From NCBI GenBank assembly GCA_023014485.1, contig JAJOZX010002580.1, positions 186,001-250,000 on the forward strand: a DNA stretch of 64,000 nt, in the 5' to 3' direction. Shown piece by piece: positions 10,999-22,998 of the stretch; the first letter of the stretch is position 1; every line of letters starts with the position of its first letter. Below the pieces are notes generated by a model. It made no database searches and had not been told where the DNA came from. It saw nothing but the letters and a program-made list of their open reading frames with translations. The DNA comes from Bathynomus jamesi. Lineage: Eukaryota > Arthropoda > Malacostraca > Isopoda > Cirolanidae. Made by a program: the position numbers and the translations under genes.

Positions 10999-11327
10999 GA
11001 TTAAATTCTCTATTCACAACATCAAATCACTGTCAAGGGAAAAGAAAAGAGCATCATTAAAATTAAATGCAATAATACGTGGAAAATTTGTGGGTCAGCG
11101 TTCCAGACCCGGAAATGAAAATCTGATAAAATGTGCTATTTTCACACTTATTTATGAAGTTCATAAGCTGAAATAGCAATACTTGCTGGTACGACGGTGC
11201 TAGCTCAAACATGCACCGATCCCCAAGAAAATTTACAGGGTGTTTCCTAGATAAATACACAACACTAAAACTTTGAACAGCATTGTAGACCATTTTTTGA
11301 TTTTTGGAGGGCAATGGTCACACCCTA

Positions 11328-12607
11328 GCCGACCCTCCATACACCCTTGTGAATTCATTCACAAAGTTAGCCAGCATTTCCATCGGGTTTTGGGCCATGG
11401 ATGCTTGGCTAACTGGAGGGTGACCTGGCCTAGTATTTCTTAATGCTTCCGCATAACTAGGAAACACAGGTACTTGTTCCTCCATCATCGCTGTCCCCAT
11501 TCGCACATCTGCTTCCCTATTATGCCCAATCCCACTCTCATACACTCGGTCCTCTAACAATTCCAAGATTTCATGCCACTTCAAATGTGTCCCTCTCACT
11601 CTTACACATTCTTTCCTCTTAACATTCAAAAACTCTCTCACACTCAGGTACTGTCTCAATCAACTTTCTTACCAACCTTTTATTCTCATCTATCCCATCA
11701 TCTCCAAATTTCTTTCTTGCCAAAGTTTCAAGTCTATATGCATACAAATCAATACTCTCCCCCTTCTGCATCCTTGCTCTCTCAAATCATCCCTCTTTCG
11801 ATATTTCACACCCCCTCTTATTCTTAACACTTGCTTCACCAATCTCTCCCTTAACACCTCATACTTCACAGGCACTCCTGAATTTACAACAACATTGTAA
11901 AACTCTAGCAACCTACCTTCCAAACAGTCACCCATCTCTTTCACCCAATACTCAGGAGCGTCTGGATACTTGCTCTTACAATAACGTTCATACTCTTTCA
12001 AAAACTCTTGTACATATCTCCCACTATAAACATTAAATTTTGCAACCTTCGGAATCTCCCTAATTAAGATTCCCTTATGCACTCTTACACCCTCACTCGT
12101 ATCACTCTCAGTTTGTCTCACTCTCATACATACTATCCTCAATGCTGGAATAGAGGGAGTCATCTGTGCTAACGCAGCGTTGAACCTTCTGAGAAGCCCT
12201 CTTACCAGATGCCCTCCGAGCCCCCTTCATTCCCGCCTTGCCCCTCTTAGCCTGCCCTTCCATCCTCTTACCTTTCCCCCTCTTACCTTTCTCCTCTTAC
12301 CTTTCTCCCTCTGATCCTCACCCTGAAGCTTCTTTTTACCCTCCTTAGGGGTGGAATGCACCATCACCTTGTAAGGTCTTTCTTCTTTCCCCTCACTCAC
12401 ACTTTCACTCCCTTCTCCTTCCAGGCCCAGTACTGCTACATCTTTTGGATGTGCCCCTTTCTTACTACCAACACCCTTACTATTTTCCCCTTCAAAACCC
12501 CCCTTCCCTTCCTTTTTCTCTTTCCCATCAAGCTTGCCCTCCAACTCACTCATTCTCTTAACCATTGCCTTTAACCCATCATCCATCTCTTTCTTACTCT
12601 CAGTCAT
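11328..12607 (-). pseudogene. Gypsy Gag central region
   Basis: Three minus-strand frames (12607-12227, 12163-11690, 11659-11318) give, in order, a Lys/Glu/Gly-rich segment, a block with YSGRYVQEFLKEYERYCKSK that resembles the retrotransposon capsid helix region, and a shorter helical block. The frames are separated by indels. The 3' side abuts the family D insertion and the 5' side abuts the LINE at 12608. Confidence 0.6.
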
Positions 12608-14560
12608 CCTTTAATAGATATATCGAGCTTAGACGTCAGGTTAAAAGATCAGTTAGGAATGCCAAGCGTAATTTAGAGATAGTTATAGCTGCGGATAGTA
12701 AACATAATCCCAAAAAGTTTTTTTGAATACGTAAATAATCATAAGCCGGTAAAGGATAACATAGGCCCTCTATTGGATGTAAATGGCGCTTTGGCTTCTG
12801 ACGCTCAGGCGATGGCGGGTATTTTCAATAACTTTTTTGCGACAGTTTTTACCGTAGAGGACGTAAATAATGTCCCCGACATTGATGATATCGTTCCATT
12901 TAGTAGCGAGACTATTTTAGATGAAATAACTGTTTACGAGGCTGAGATTGCGCATTATATCGATAGGCTAAAAGTTAGCAAGGCTCCAGGCCCTGACTTT
13001 TTATCCTAGACATTTGAAAGATTTGAAAGACGTTATCGTAGGCCCCTTAGCGAAGATTTTTAATCAGTCACTCGAAACGGGGATTATTCCTGAAGACTTC
13101 AAATTAGCTAACGTCACGCCTATTTTTAAAAAAGGCGACCGCGCGGTAGCTAGCAATTATAGGCCCATTAGCTTAACGTCAATTGTCGGTAAACTTTTGG
13201 AATCCGTAGTTAGGGATCGTATTATCGATCACTTAGAAAGTAGGGGTTTGATTAATAGTAGTCAGCACGGCTTTCGACGCCATAGGTCTTGTTTAACAAA
13301 TTTGTTAGAATTTTATAACGAAATAGTGCGCGAATACGATAGGCATAGGGCAGCTGACGTTATTTATTTAGATTTTAAAAAGGCGTTCGATACAGTTCCG
13401 CATAGGAGACTAATTGCGAAGGTTAAAGCGCACGGTATCCGCGGTCAGGTAGCTAACTGGTTAGAAGAATGGCTTCGTGCTAGGAGGCAGAGGGTCGTAG
13501 TTAATGGTAGTGAATCGGGGTGGTTAGAGGTAGGTAGTGGTGTCCCACAGGGTTCAGTGTTAGGCCCATTGTTATTCGTAATTTACATTAATGACATAGA
13601 TGTAGGATTGATTAGTAACGTGTCAAAATTCGCGGACGATACTAAAATAGGTGGTAAGGTTGTTAACGAGGACGATAGAAATAGGATCCAAGACGATGTA
13701 GATAGGATTATGGAGTGGATGGATAAGTGGCAGATGCAATTTAACGTAGATAAATAAAGTTTTGCATATAGGTTCTCGCAACAATAATTACTGTACATGA
13801 TGGATGATAGGGATTAGCGAGCGTTGACGAGGAAGTAGATTTAGGCGTACGCGTAACTAAAGTTTAAAGGTTAGGAACCAGTGCCTGGAGTCTTGCGCAA
13901 AAGCTAATAGGATGTTAGGCTTCATAGCGCGTAATTTCGAATTTAAATCGAAGGATATTATATTGCCCCTTTACAAGTCCCTAGTCAGGCCTCATTTGGA
14001 ATATGCCGTTCAGTTTTGGTGCCCGTACTTGCGTGAGGATATTGATAGGTTAGAAAGGGTTCAGCGTCGTGCCACGAAACTTATTCCGGCATTGCGCAAT
14101 AAGCCTTATGAGATAGGATTAAAGTGTTAGACTTGTATTCACTCGAAACTAGGAGATTAAGGGGGGAGCTTATTGAAGTTTTCAAAATCGTTAATAACAT
14201 CGATAACGTAAATTTTGACAAATTGTTCACTTTCGATAATAGTAATACTCGCAATAACGGATTCAAGTTGCGTGGCAGACGTTTCATTACTAATATCGCT
14301 AAAAACTTCTTTACGTTTAAAGTAATTGATAAATGGAATAATCTTCCCGCGTCAGTCGTTCATTCTACCAGCGTTAATGTGTTTAAGAACCGTCTTGACA
14401 GACATTTTAAAATATTAACGTTGTTTAAAATTAAAAAAGAAAGTTAACAACAGGAGCTCTGGTGGTGGTGCTCGAGGATGAGTCTGTTGATGATGAATGC
14501 CAGCTTGTGACATGCCAGCGTGTGATGCCAGCAATAAAAAAAAAAAAAAAAAAAAAAATT
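12608..14560 (+). mobile_element. CR1-like LINE, 5'-truncated, with RT and poly(A)
   Basis: The insertion begins within the RT linker (the endonuclease is missing). It shows ANVTPIFKKGD, NYRPISLTS, QHGFRRHRSCLTNLLEF, YLDFKKAFDTVPHRRL, GVPQGSVLGPLLFVIYINDI and the catalytic FADDTK. The downstream helical segment contains YKSLVRPHLEYAVQFW. A poly(A) run ends near 14560. Frames are broken at about 13010, 13757 and 14130, so it is dead. It lies antisense inside gypsy gag. Clade assignment (CR1/jockey group) rests on the motifs. Confidence 0.8.
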
Positions 14561-15200
14561 AGACTAACACGAATGTAGATGTAGCTCATAGCGTAAACTA
14601 ACCACTTTTTGTTTAACTTTACCTACTTTTTTTTTTTTTCTTATCCTCCTTACTTTGCATGTCTCTAACTCTTTTCTTGCATGTTTGTAGTTTGCATGGT
14701 ATGACAGTGAGTTAAGACTGTGTTTGCATGGTTTGTAAGCGTTCTTATTTTACTTCTTTTCATCTTTCACCCCTCTCCTATATTCTCCGACTATTTTCTG
14801 ACTTGTCGGCAGTGGCCGGCGGATGATGATGGTGAGACTTTTTCCCTCTTTCTGAATGAATGTTAACCCACGAATGATAGGTGTTGCTCCTTACTTAACC
14901 CCTTATTCTCCTCTCTTCTCTTACCCCCTACTCTCTCCTTTCTCTCGGGCTAGCCTTAGAGTGGATCTTAGGGTCTTTGTTAGCCTTAGCTTCTGTAGAT
15001 CTGTAGATCCTTTCTTCCATCTCTTGATGACAAACTACTAATTCTTTACTCTGTTCCTCTAATCTACTTTGCAATTTCCCCAAAACATTCTCTAATTCTG
15101 CTTTCTGTAACTCTAACTGATGGTTCCTAGCCTTTTCTACCTCTAATGCCTCCTCCATCTCCCTCAACCTCCTTTCTAACTCCTCCTTGGTAGGCATCTC
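14561..15200 (-). pseudogene. Gypsy Gag N-terminal coiled coil and adjacent noncoding
   Basis: The minus-strand frame 15197-14928 starts MPTKEELERRLREMEEALE and continues with heptad-like Leu/Glu/Lys repeats, a clear coiled coil. A CCACTACC-rich tract lies just upstream. It probably begins Gag, with the LINE at 12608-14560 separating it from the rest. The 14561-14927 part has no clear coding sequence. Confidence 0.5.
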
Positions 15201-16440
15201 TAAAGATGCTACCCTACTTCACTTCTACTCTACTACTACTACACTACACCAACCTACAACTACCCTTTCACTCTTCTTCTATACAACCCAACCAGGAAAC
15301 AACCCACTTTTCTGAGTGGAAGTCCCTGGTGGGATTCGGATTAACCTAACAGCCGCACCACGAATAAGAATTTTTCTTTTGTTTAAGAACTCCACGAAAC
15401 CAGGCTGCTTACCTTGAAGGTTTGTTGGATCCAGGCTTGCTGCCCAGACCTCCGATTCCACGACTGCTGGCTCCGCCGCCAACAGTTTCTTACTTGCCAG
15501 AATAGCTTCCTTCTGTTAGTGGTTCAATATCTCCGGCATCCCCTTCCTAACAAAACTTAAAGTTCCCTTGGTCCAATAACGGTCTTCAGCCTCTCAGACA
15601 AATCCAGCCTGACTTTAGTTTCCTCTGTTATGTTCTTTATTTTCTCTTGTCAAATTACACTCTTAAACTATATTTTTTATTATTTATATTTCCACACATG
15701 CGCCAATTGGTTCCCCCCACTTCTCAAAACTCGAGTTTTGACACACACGCCGACACTTAAACCTCAGAAGCGTTTCTTTTACTAAATTTGTTTATTCTTT
15801 TTTTTTTTTTTTAAATCACTAAAATGTTTTAACAAACATATTACATACTATCATATAACATGCTTATTCTTATTTATTTGTTTGCTAATATTAATAATTT
15901 AGTACTTAATTATCCGTTTACTAACGGGGTTTAACAAGCAACTGCCCAACTCTCACTCTTTTTCCCATACTAATTTAAGAAAACTGTTTTATTCCTCATT
16001 CCTTGTTTACAAGTTTAACATTTCTTTATATAACTTATTGTTTATTCTTTTTGTTAAGATATTAACAATTTAGTACTTAATGTTTATTATTTATTATCTT
16101 GATGCTTATTATTTATTACTATCTTTCTACTTAATAGTTTATCTTAATGTTTATTTACTTATTACTATTTTGTTATAACATACTTATTTAATAACACTGG
16201 CCAACAAAATGAAACTTTTTTTCTCATCACAAACATGATCACACTTTTCTTAATGCATTTTTCATGCTGATTCCGAATCTGGTTTTATTTCTTTCCTAGC
16301 ACGTTATAGTTATATAGATACACTGGTTTTGATATTTTTAAGTTTTTGATATTGCTATAAGAAAATTTATGGATGTATAGATCACACTTAGGAATGCTAA
16401 ACAACAAATACATCATATACCTTATTCAATGTACTTATAA
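15201..16440. other. Probable gypsy 5' flank then AT-rich sequence
   Basis: From 15201 to about 15760 the sequence is mixed and should include the element's leader and 5' LTR. From 15780 it is T-rich with repeated AATTTAGTACTTAAT blocks (about 15897 and 16069). I found no LTR match, promoter or gene. Confidence 0.35.
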
Positions 16441-17900
16441 ATAAAGAATATATACATTATTTTATTAAAAGTGCTGTGAGTGTGATTTCCTTTTGTAAAT
16501 TTGGCCTGGATTGTCACGATACAGCATCCAACAATGGTCCGCCATCATGCTTTCATTCCAATATCCTTGGTAGCGCTTCTCCATCATCTGAATATCTTGA
16601 TGGAAGCGCTCTCCTTGCTCGTCACTCACTGCACCAAGGTTTTCAGGAAAGAAATCTAAGTGGGAATGCAGGAAGTGAATTTTTAACGACATTCGACACT
16701 CCATTTCTTTGAAGGCATCAAGGAGGTTCTTGACTCCATCCTTATACACAGGTGACTTGTTGCTTCCAAGAAAGTTTTCACATATCCATTTGAACGCCAG
16801 CCAAGCCTTCAATTCCAGCGGACTTAGGACTTTTTCAAATTCAGTGTCATTCAAAACCTCCCTTATTTGTGGCCCAACAAAAATTCCTTCCTTCATTTTG
16901 CTGCAGTAACCTTCGGAAATTTCCTTGAAAGGTATTGGAACCCTTCAGAATTGACTTTACCCATTGCTTTAACAAAATTCTTCATTAAACCAAGTTTAAT
17001 GTGAAGAGGTGGCAGATAGATCTTTTGGGGATCCACTAAAGGGACAGACTGGACATTGCTTATCCCTGACATATGTATACCTAAGTGGCCAGTCACTTTT
17101 GGTGTAATGTTCTATAGTGGCACGACTGTCCCACAGGCAAAGGAAACAACAAAATTTTGTGAATCCTGACTGCATACCCATAAGCATTCCTATAACTTTT
17201 AGATCTCCACAAACATTCCATTGATGACTGTCGTATTTGATTGCCTTAAGTAGTATATCCATATTGTCATATGTCTCTTTAGATGGATGGAATGGGCAAT
17301 GGGGATGGATGGCATTATATTACCATTATGCAAAAGAACTGCTTTCAGCTTCTCTGCGACGAATCAATAAAGAGGCGCCACTCAGATGCCACATACATCT
17401 GAGATATGGCTGTAAATAGTCCATTGATGTCATGGCAATAACAGAGAGGACCGTCTACTGAAAAGAATGCTGTTAATTCAAAATTCTGCTTTTGGTAGTA
17501 ACTAATACGAACATTGTTCTCAAGTAAATTGTTCTCCTTTAGTCTTGAGGCGAGAAGCTCTGATTTCTCTTTAGACAGCGATAAGTCTCTAAAGATCATT
17601 CAATGTCCTTGGGTTAACTTTTTAGGCTCTAATGTCTACCTTCAAAAGTGTACTCTGGTTCTGTAGATGGTCCGGAAATGCCAGTTGCACCTTCATCACT
17701 TTCCATGTCATCTATGATAGAATCTAGCCTATCACTTGGGGGAATTGGATGGGCAATGTTTCATCATGTTTTACTGGTCTACGTGCTGAATCCAAGTTTG
17801 GATATACAATTTAGTTTGTTCTTGGCAGAAAACCCCATTAAGTTCACACTACAAAAATAACAGTCTTCATGATGATCTCTCGGCTCCCTCCATATCATGG
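16440..17900 (-). pseudogene. Family C repeat protein (orphan, TE-associated)
   Basis: Minus-strand frames 17599-17345, 17262-16996, 17096-16893 and 16896-16465 are pieces of one protein split by indels. Landmarks in order are a CYFC zinc-type pair near 17855, LSLSKEKSELLASRL, FSVDGPLCYCHD, KFCCFLCLWDSRA, PLHIKLGLMKNFVK and a C-terminal HFLHSHLDFF, SDEQGERFH, RYQGYWN, MMADHCWML. I know this arrangement only as an abundant uncharacterised protein family in invertebrate genomes, so a mobile origin is likely. E-R-F-H may correspond to the acidic catalytic helix of RNase H-fold transposases (inference). Ends and target duplication were not found. Confidence 0.5.
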
Positions 17901-17931
17901 GTATGCAAATGGCATTGAAGCTTTCGTTTTG

Positions 17932-18285
17932 TTAACCTTTAACGGACACTAATGTAAATGTACGATGACGAATTCCGTCCTTTGAGGTCCGTGACGTAAA
18001 TGTACGCTTGCTGATATAGTTGAAAGCCAATTGTTCTGGGTCTGCTTTCAGTACATCCTCAACCTCCGACCACGTGAAGTTTGAATTCATTGATGTGATT
18101 GTGCTAGTTGCTGGTTCATCAATTGTAGCAGTAGCATCAGAGATGCTATCATTTTGGTCCTCCCATTCATCACTGTTCTCAGAATCTTCATACAATTCAT
18201 CATCATTGGAGTCTGATGCAAATAAATGTTCATTTATCTTTTCCTCCGAAAGAGGAGAACCAGCTCTTCTTCTTTTGCTACTCAT
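17932..18285 (-). CDS. piggyBac-like N-terminal domain ORF, about 117 aa
   Basis: The ORF starts MSSKRRRAGSPLSEEKINEH and continues into an acidic Asp/Ser/Glu stretch, the usual make-up of a piggyBac transposase N terminus. It then has FTWSEVEDVL and a basic RTFTSRTSKDGIRHR segment. The stop codon TAA is formed by the left TTAA target site itself. No DDD catalytic domain exists between this ORF and the element end. It may be a truncated transposase or a small element-encoded DNA-binding protein. An in-frame ATG 33 nt upstream (18318) is also possible. Confidence 0.5.
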   Translation of the reverse strand: MSSKRRRAGSPLSEEKINEHLFASDSNDDELYEDSENSDEWEDQNDSISDATATIDEPATSTITSMNSNFTWSEVEDVLKADPEQLAFNYISKRTFTSRTSKDGIRHRTFTLVSVKG

Positions 18286-18553
18286 GATAGACTGAAAGGG
18301 TGAAGAAAAACAAATCATGAGTATTCAACACTTCACTTTGAAATATAAAAAATGATGGAAAATCATAGAATATCATATTGACCATCAATAGTGTGCCCAT
18401 AATTGAACAATTGTCATTAAAATTTTTAAAAATAACTATTTAACTTACCTACAATAGGAGAAATTACTGTCTGCTTAAAAAAACATTGAAAAAGCATTTG
18501 CAAATGACTTGATGCAACCGACCTCAGCCAGGATTACAACGCAACTGGGGTAT

Positions 18554-21500
18554 TAGGCCAGGCTGAAACTATAATTTTTGTTTGATTTTAATTTATCAGA
18601 GTGACTAACAGTTGGCTTTTGATATAAAAATAAGATTCCTGTAAAAAATAATTGGTGGCCACCAACGTGTGTCCAGCCACCCCCATTTTTGTAAAAACAT
18701 CTAATGCTGCACTAGCAAAATCAGGAAAATGGCAATATCTCTTCTTCTGAACATGCTAGAGAGATGGTTTGCATACCAAAAGATGCAGAATTTGATTTAG
18801 AACAAATTATTAAGAATGGTATTGTTTCATAAAACCTTTAGTTTTTGAGTTATTTTAGAAAAACTAATTTTTGGGGCCCATAGACCCCCTTTCAACTGAA
18901 TGTCAACACAATATAACATTCTCAAGCTGCAAATTGACATGTATTAGTGGTTTTCAATCAGCAATCAAAATCAATCAAAATCAGCCATTTTAAATTCATT
19001 GAAAATGCTTTTTGACATTCCAAAATGCCAAACATTAAATTATACAATTAACAAATTGTCATTTTGTCATATTTTAGCATGATAAATAATAATCTAGAAC
19101 TTAAAATATTTTTTAGACACAAAATCTTTCATTAATTTACGTGATCTAATTTTGTTTCTAATAAGACCATCTCTACGCTCATGACCTACAACAGCCAAGG
19201 ATGCTTCAGTGACAAGCTTGATGTGCCTTTCAACATTCTGACTGTGGCACTCGTGATCCAGTTTCAATGCGGTATTAATGATATCACGCAGTTCATCATT
19301 ACTGAATTCTTTTAATACAGGTGGAACAGTTTCCCATTGGGACATAGCAGACAGCTTGTGGTATGCAGAAGCTTTGAAATTGATGATTGGCTTTCTAAAG
19401 ACCCTAACATTCTCATCTATAGCAGGATATTCATCAGTACCACCTTCATGATCCTCTTCATTCTCATCATCACTTTCAATTATTCCACCTGCAAAATCAT
19501 TGCTACTACCAGATTCATCATCAAAATCCTCTATAACTCCCCTCAGACACAGAACTTTATTGACAGCACACCTCCTCACCTCTTCATCTTCATCAGCCAG
19601 CATTCCAACTAAAATATTTTCACCATGAGCAAAATAGCTGTTATTGTTTAATACGTCATAACAAATTTCTCTAATTTTCCTGTCAGGGAATTTATTTACT
19701 CTTTGGATCATATTGAATAGGTTTCTTGACCCATCACTTAGCCTCTTATTAGCCTTGATATTGAACCAACTGTGAAAGTATACTTTGATGATGAATTCTA
19801 CTATGATTTTGAGGTTCTTACTGGGTCTTTTTTGTGAAACATAAAAGCGAAGAATTCTACAGGCTAAGGTGAGCCATCGAGAGTGATTTAGCAGGCCAAC
19901 TTCTAAGAGTGCAAGGTCTTCATCCACTTCACCAGTAATAATTGCCCAGCAGATGCAGTATCCATAGTATTGGTCTGTTGATAAATTATTGACCACCTCA
20001 TTTGGTAGAAGCACAAATGCAGGATAAGGTATAGATTTGAAGTCCACAACATTCCATTCTGACACATCCCCATTGAGCTGAGAACCAATAGGGCCAGAAA
20101 ATTTGTCTGGACTTTTTGTTGTCCCATCTAAAGTTATGAAGATGTGTCTAAGTGGCAATTCATTTAGATGCAGAAGACAAATATCCCACTGAAGAGGTTG
20201 CCCTAAAAACATTTCCAAATATCTGATTGACCCATGCATATGTCCTGTGTTAGTATTTGTCCCATCTGCTTTAACTAAGTTTAATTTGGCCTCAAGTTCT
20301 GTCCCTTTAATGATCTTATAAATGCCATGAGCAATGTCAATGCCTTTGCCACTCTCCGGGGTAAAATGGTCGAGGTAGAAATCATCTGAAAATAAATGTA
20401 ATTAATTTTACAATTAAATGAAAAAGGAAGGAATAAAGTTAACTGGACAGTTGTCACTTAAAAAGAAATTTTTTAAGTAATTGAAATATTACTTTATAGT
20501 ACAGTAATATAACAGCATAACGCCTATAACTGTATGACAATCATTTCCATTTACCTGGCTCTCCAGTAATGACATAATGTTCCTCTAGGATTGTGGATGT
20601 ATAATACTTTTCATTTACTTTGTTAACAGCAAGTGTAGCATCCTTTCTACCGTCAAAGCCAATGCCAGTCACTTTTTCAAATATCACTTCTTCCTTCTTC
20701 CTTTCAGCTCTCAATTTAGCTCTCTCCCTTCTCAACTTGTTTCTGAAAAGTATTTCAAAATATTGGCCATGCATTACTGCATTAGCATTATACAAAATAC
20801 AAATGTCAGTGTCCTGTTTGAAACTAATTAATATAAATACAAAATAGAAATTTTGACGCTAATTAAAAATAATAGTAAATCTGGTGATTTAGAACTTATA
20901 GCAGAAGCTAAGAAATGTAATATCTAGAGTGATTAAAAACATACTTATCAATAACATTTTGTATGTTATCTGGGGTGATTACTCCAAAGTCCACCAATGT
21001 AGCAGAACCAATAGCCGCTCCTGCTCTATCACTTACTTGATATCTGTTAGGATATTTAAAGTAGATTTACATATCTATTGTCAATGAATAATTTATTGGT
21101 AATCTTAATCTCTTAGTCACAATGATTTCACTTTAAGCTGTATTAAAAGATTTATCTTTCAGTACTATACCTGTCACATGCTTCAGCTAATGAGCGTAAT
21201 CTAGTTCTGTTCTGTAATGTTGAGACTTCTGGAACATAGTCTGCATCAAATGAATCATTACAACTGTCGCTATCTGTCAACTCAGGAATGTCCATAGGTT
21301 CAGGAGGAGGATGAGGAGGAGGAACTGATTCTTTTGCTTTTTGAGATTGAATAACCCGTGATTTGAATTTTAAGTCAGTGGCTGTTTCTGGGACTTCTTT
21401 CAGGGTACAGTAACCATGCCTAGTTGTTTTCTGGTCCTACAAAGTGATTATATTTCATTACACTATAATGTATCTTTTATCTATGGGTCTCTATATGTAA

Positions 21501-22738
21501 ATTGAAATTCTTACAAAAATGAGAAAATACTAAAATATTACTTATCATTAACATCATTAATAGTGTATTATTGATATTACTAACTTATTAAATGCACTTT
21601 AAAAATTGTAGCAAATTATTAATAATTGATAATATTAATAATTGATAATTAATTAATATTAATTAATAATTTACAACTTGAAATTCAATCAACAGACCTA
21701 CCTCATAAAACTGGTAATCAGATTCAGTCATTTTTAGTAAGTGCTTTTTCTCTGTATCTGCCAACAGTTTGTGATCATGTTGATATATGTCAAATAAAAT
21801 TTACAGTTTTCAGAAAATCATCCAGATCTTGATGATATTTAGGTCCCCTTTTCTTTTTGTCATACTTCAGAAGGCGGTTGAATTCCTTTATTTGGGTTTT
21901 CAGTCGGCTCTGTATGGCATTTACTGATATTGGATAAACATTATATGTGACCCACAATTTATGCAATTCCTCAGAAGTAGCTCTCAGTACAGCATCTGTT
22001 TTATAGTCTCCGAAACACAAACACCTTTCAATAACTTGCTTCAACGTAGGCAATTTCCCTAAAGGAAACTGTTCTGCTGGCATAAAACGTACATCACCAA
22101 GTACTTTAGCAACTGTTTTCCTTGTAGAAGTCATACTTTATATTGCAAATGTTGAATTCAATGACAAATTGCAGTTGGAAACTTATAACAAAGGCACCTG
22201 AAAAAAAAAAAGTTTTCAATTTATTACGTTTAAAAAAAGTTCATGAAGCAGCCCCACCCTCTATTCTTTAATCAAGCATAATGGATGCAAGATAACAAGG
22301 AAAAGTCATATCATGTGATCACTATGTCCATGTCAACATCCTTTTAGGGCAATGTTAGTAATCAAAAAGCCAAATCATGCTTATTTTAGAATTTCTTTTG
22401 TCACTAAGGTCCGTCGAAAGGGGGTCTATGGGCCCCAAAAATTAGTTTTTCTAAAATAACTCAAAAACTAAAGGTTTTATGAAAAAATACCACTCTAATA
22501 ATTTGTTCTAAATCAAATTCTGCATCTTTTGGTATGCAAACCATCTCTCTAGCATGTTCAGAAGAAGAGATATTGCCATTTTCCTGATTTTGCTAGTGCG
22601 GCATTAGATGTTTTTACAAAAACGGGGGTGGCGGACACAGTTGGTGGCCACCAATTATTTTTTTCAGGAATCTTATTTTTATATCAAAACCAACTGTTAA
22701 TGACTGATTAATTCTATCTTGAGTTTCAGCCCGGCCTA
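18554..22738 (-). mobile_element. Family B DNA transposon, copy 1, ~4.2 kb with ~300 bp TIRs
   Basis: The left end TAGGCCAGGCTGAAAC and right end GTTTCAGCCCGGCCTA begin long inverted repeats. About 18600-18900 is the near-perfect complement of 22400-22700, including the block AAAATTAGTTTTTCTAAAAT. The flanking 8-mers TGGGGTAT (18546-18553) and CTGGGTAT (22739-22746) share six positions, so this is a probable 8-bp duplication. It encodes the five-exon gene below. Superfamily is not assigned. Confidence 0.75.
19094..22134 (-). CDS. Family B five-exon transposon protein (~750 aa, one frameshift)
   Basis: Exons on the minus strand are 22134-21703, 21436-21171, 21043-20945, 20742-20555 and 20385-19094. 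All have GT/AG borders and phases that join. Landmarks are DQKTTRH (exon 2), SDRAGAAIGSATL (exon 3), a basic coiled segment (exon 4), then in exon 5 VKADGTNTNTG, LLHLNELPLRHIF, NHSRWLTLACRILRFYV, SYFAHGENILVGML, an acidic loop and HSQNVERHIKLVTEAS. Apart from one apparent 1-nt loss near 21790 in exon 1, it reads through. D-G-T-x-T-N-T-G and E-R-x-I-x-L look like the first and last acidic motifs of an RNase H-like transposase (inference). No named family is recognised. Confidence 0.6.
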
Positions 22739-22998
22739 CTGGGTATGTGTGCGCATTTCTGAAGCTATTATATAAGTCAGTATCACAAAATTCACTAATT
22801 GGTAACTTTTAGAAATATCGAGAAAAGTGTAGAATGATGTAGTACATACAACTTTTTTCCTGTGTTTAGTGGACAAAAGTCAAATATGGCAGTTAATGCT
22901 AGAAAAAAAATTATCAACTATAGTCAAATGTGGCAGTGAAAGGGTTAATGTACAGTAATAAATTTGATATTGACAGCACAGATATTAATAATAATATA

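Larger units (their letters stand above)
9470..11327 (-). mobile_element. Family D DNA transposon, internally deleted copy (i), 1858 bp
   Basis: The ends are TAGGGTGTGAC (9470) and GTCACACCCTA (to 11327). Flanking 8-mers GCTGACCC (9462-9469) and GCCGACCC (11328-11335) differ by one base and interrupt gypsy gag, so this is a clean cut-and-paste insertion. Minus-strand coding remnants match the N-terminal part (10998-10756 and 10759-10390) and the C-terminal part (10379-9876) of the fuller copy at 51083. The central part with the D-x-T-x-x-N-x-G motif is missing. It is nonautonomous. Confidence 0.8.
3534..15480 (-). mobile_element. Ty3/gypsy LTR retrotransposon with OTU-like domain and two proteases, broken copy
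   Basis: On the minus strand the order is gag coiled coil, basic and central gag, zinc knuckles, protease 1, linker, RT, RNase H, OTU-like domain, protease 2, integrase. Gag is split by two later insertions, a family D transposon (9470-11327) and a CR1-like LINE (12608-14560). Several frameshifts break the polyprotein, so this copy is inactive. Neither LTRs nor a primer-binding site could be defined by eye. The outer limits are therefore those of recognisable coding sequence plus flank. No envelope gene is seen. Confidence 0.8.
17936..22944 (-). mobile_element. piggyBac-like element, short form, carrying a nested family B insertion
   Basis: TTAA lies at 17932-17935 and 22945-22948. Just inside, the ends read CCTTTAACGGACAC on the left and, reverse-complemented, CCCTTTCACTGCCAC on the right. 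TTAA duplication with CC(C)TTT-type ends is characteristic of piggyBac. A family B transposon occupies 18554-22738. Without it the piggyBac element would be only about 0.8 kb. Confidence 0.6.

Noticed and set aside
15320..15370. Possible tRNA 3' end-like sequence near GGGATTCGGATTAACC
   Set aside because: No cloverleaf could be drawn and no matching LTR border lies next to it.
2761..16440. LTRs and primer-binding site of the gypsy element
   Set aside because: Both flanks are AT-rich and look alike in composition, but I could not find a convincing repeated segment or a tRNA-complementary TGG site, so none is annotated.
16440..17900. Calling family C a specific DNA transposon superfamily
   Set aside because: No ends or target duplication were found, and I know the protein only as an uncharacterised repeat family.
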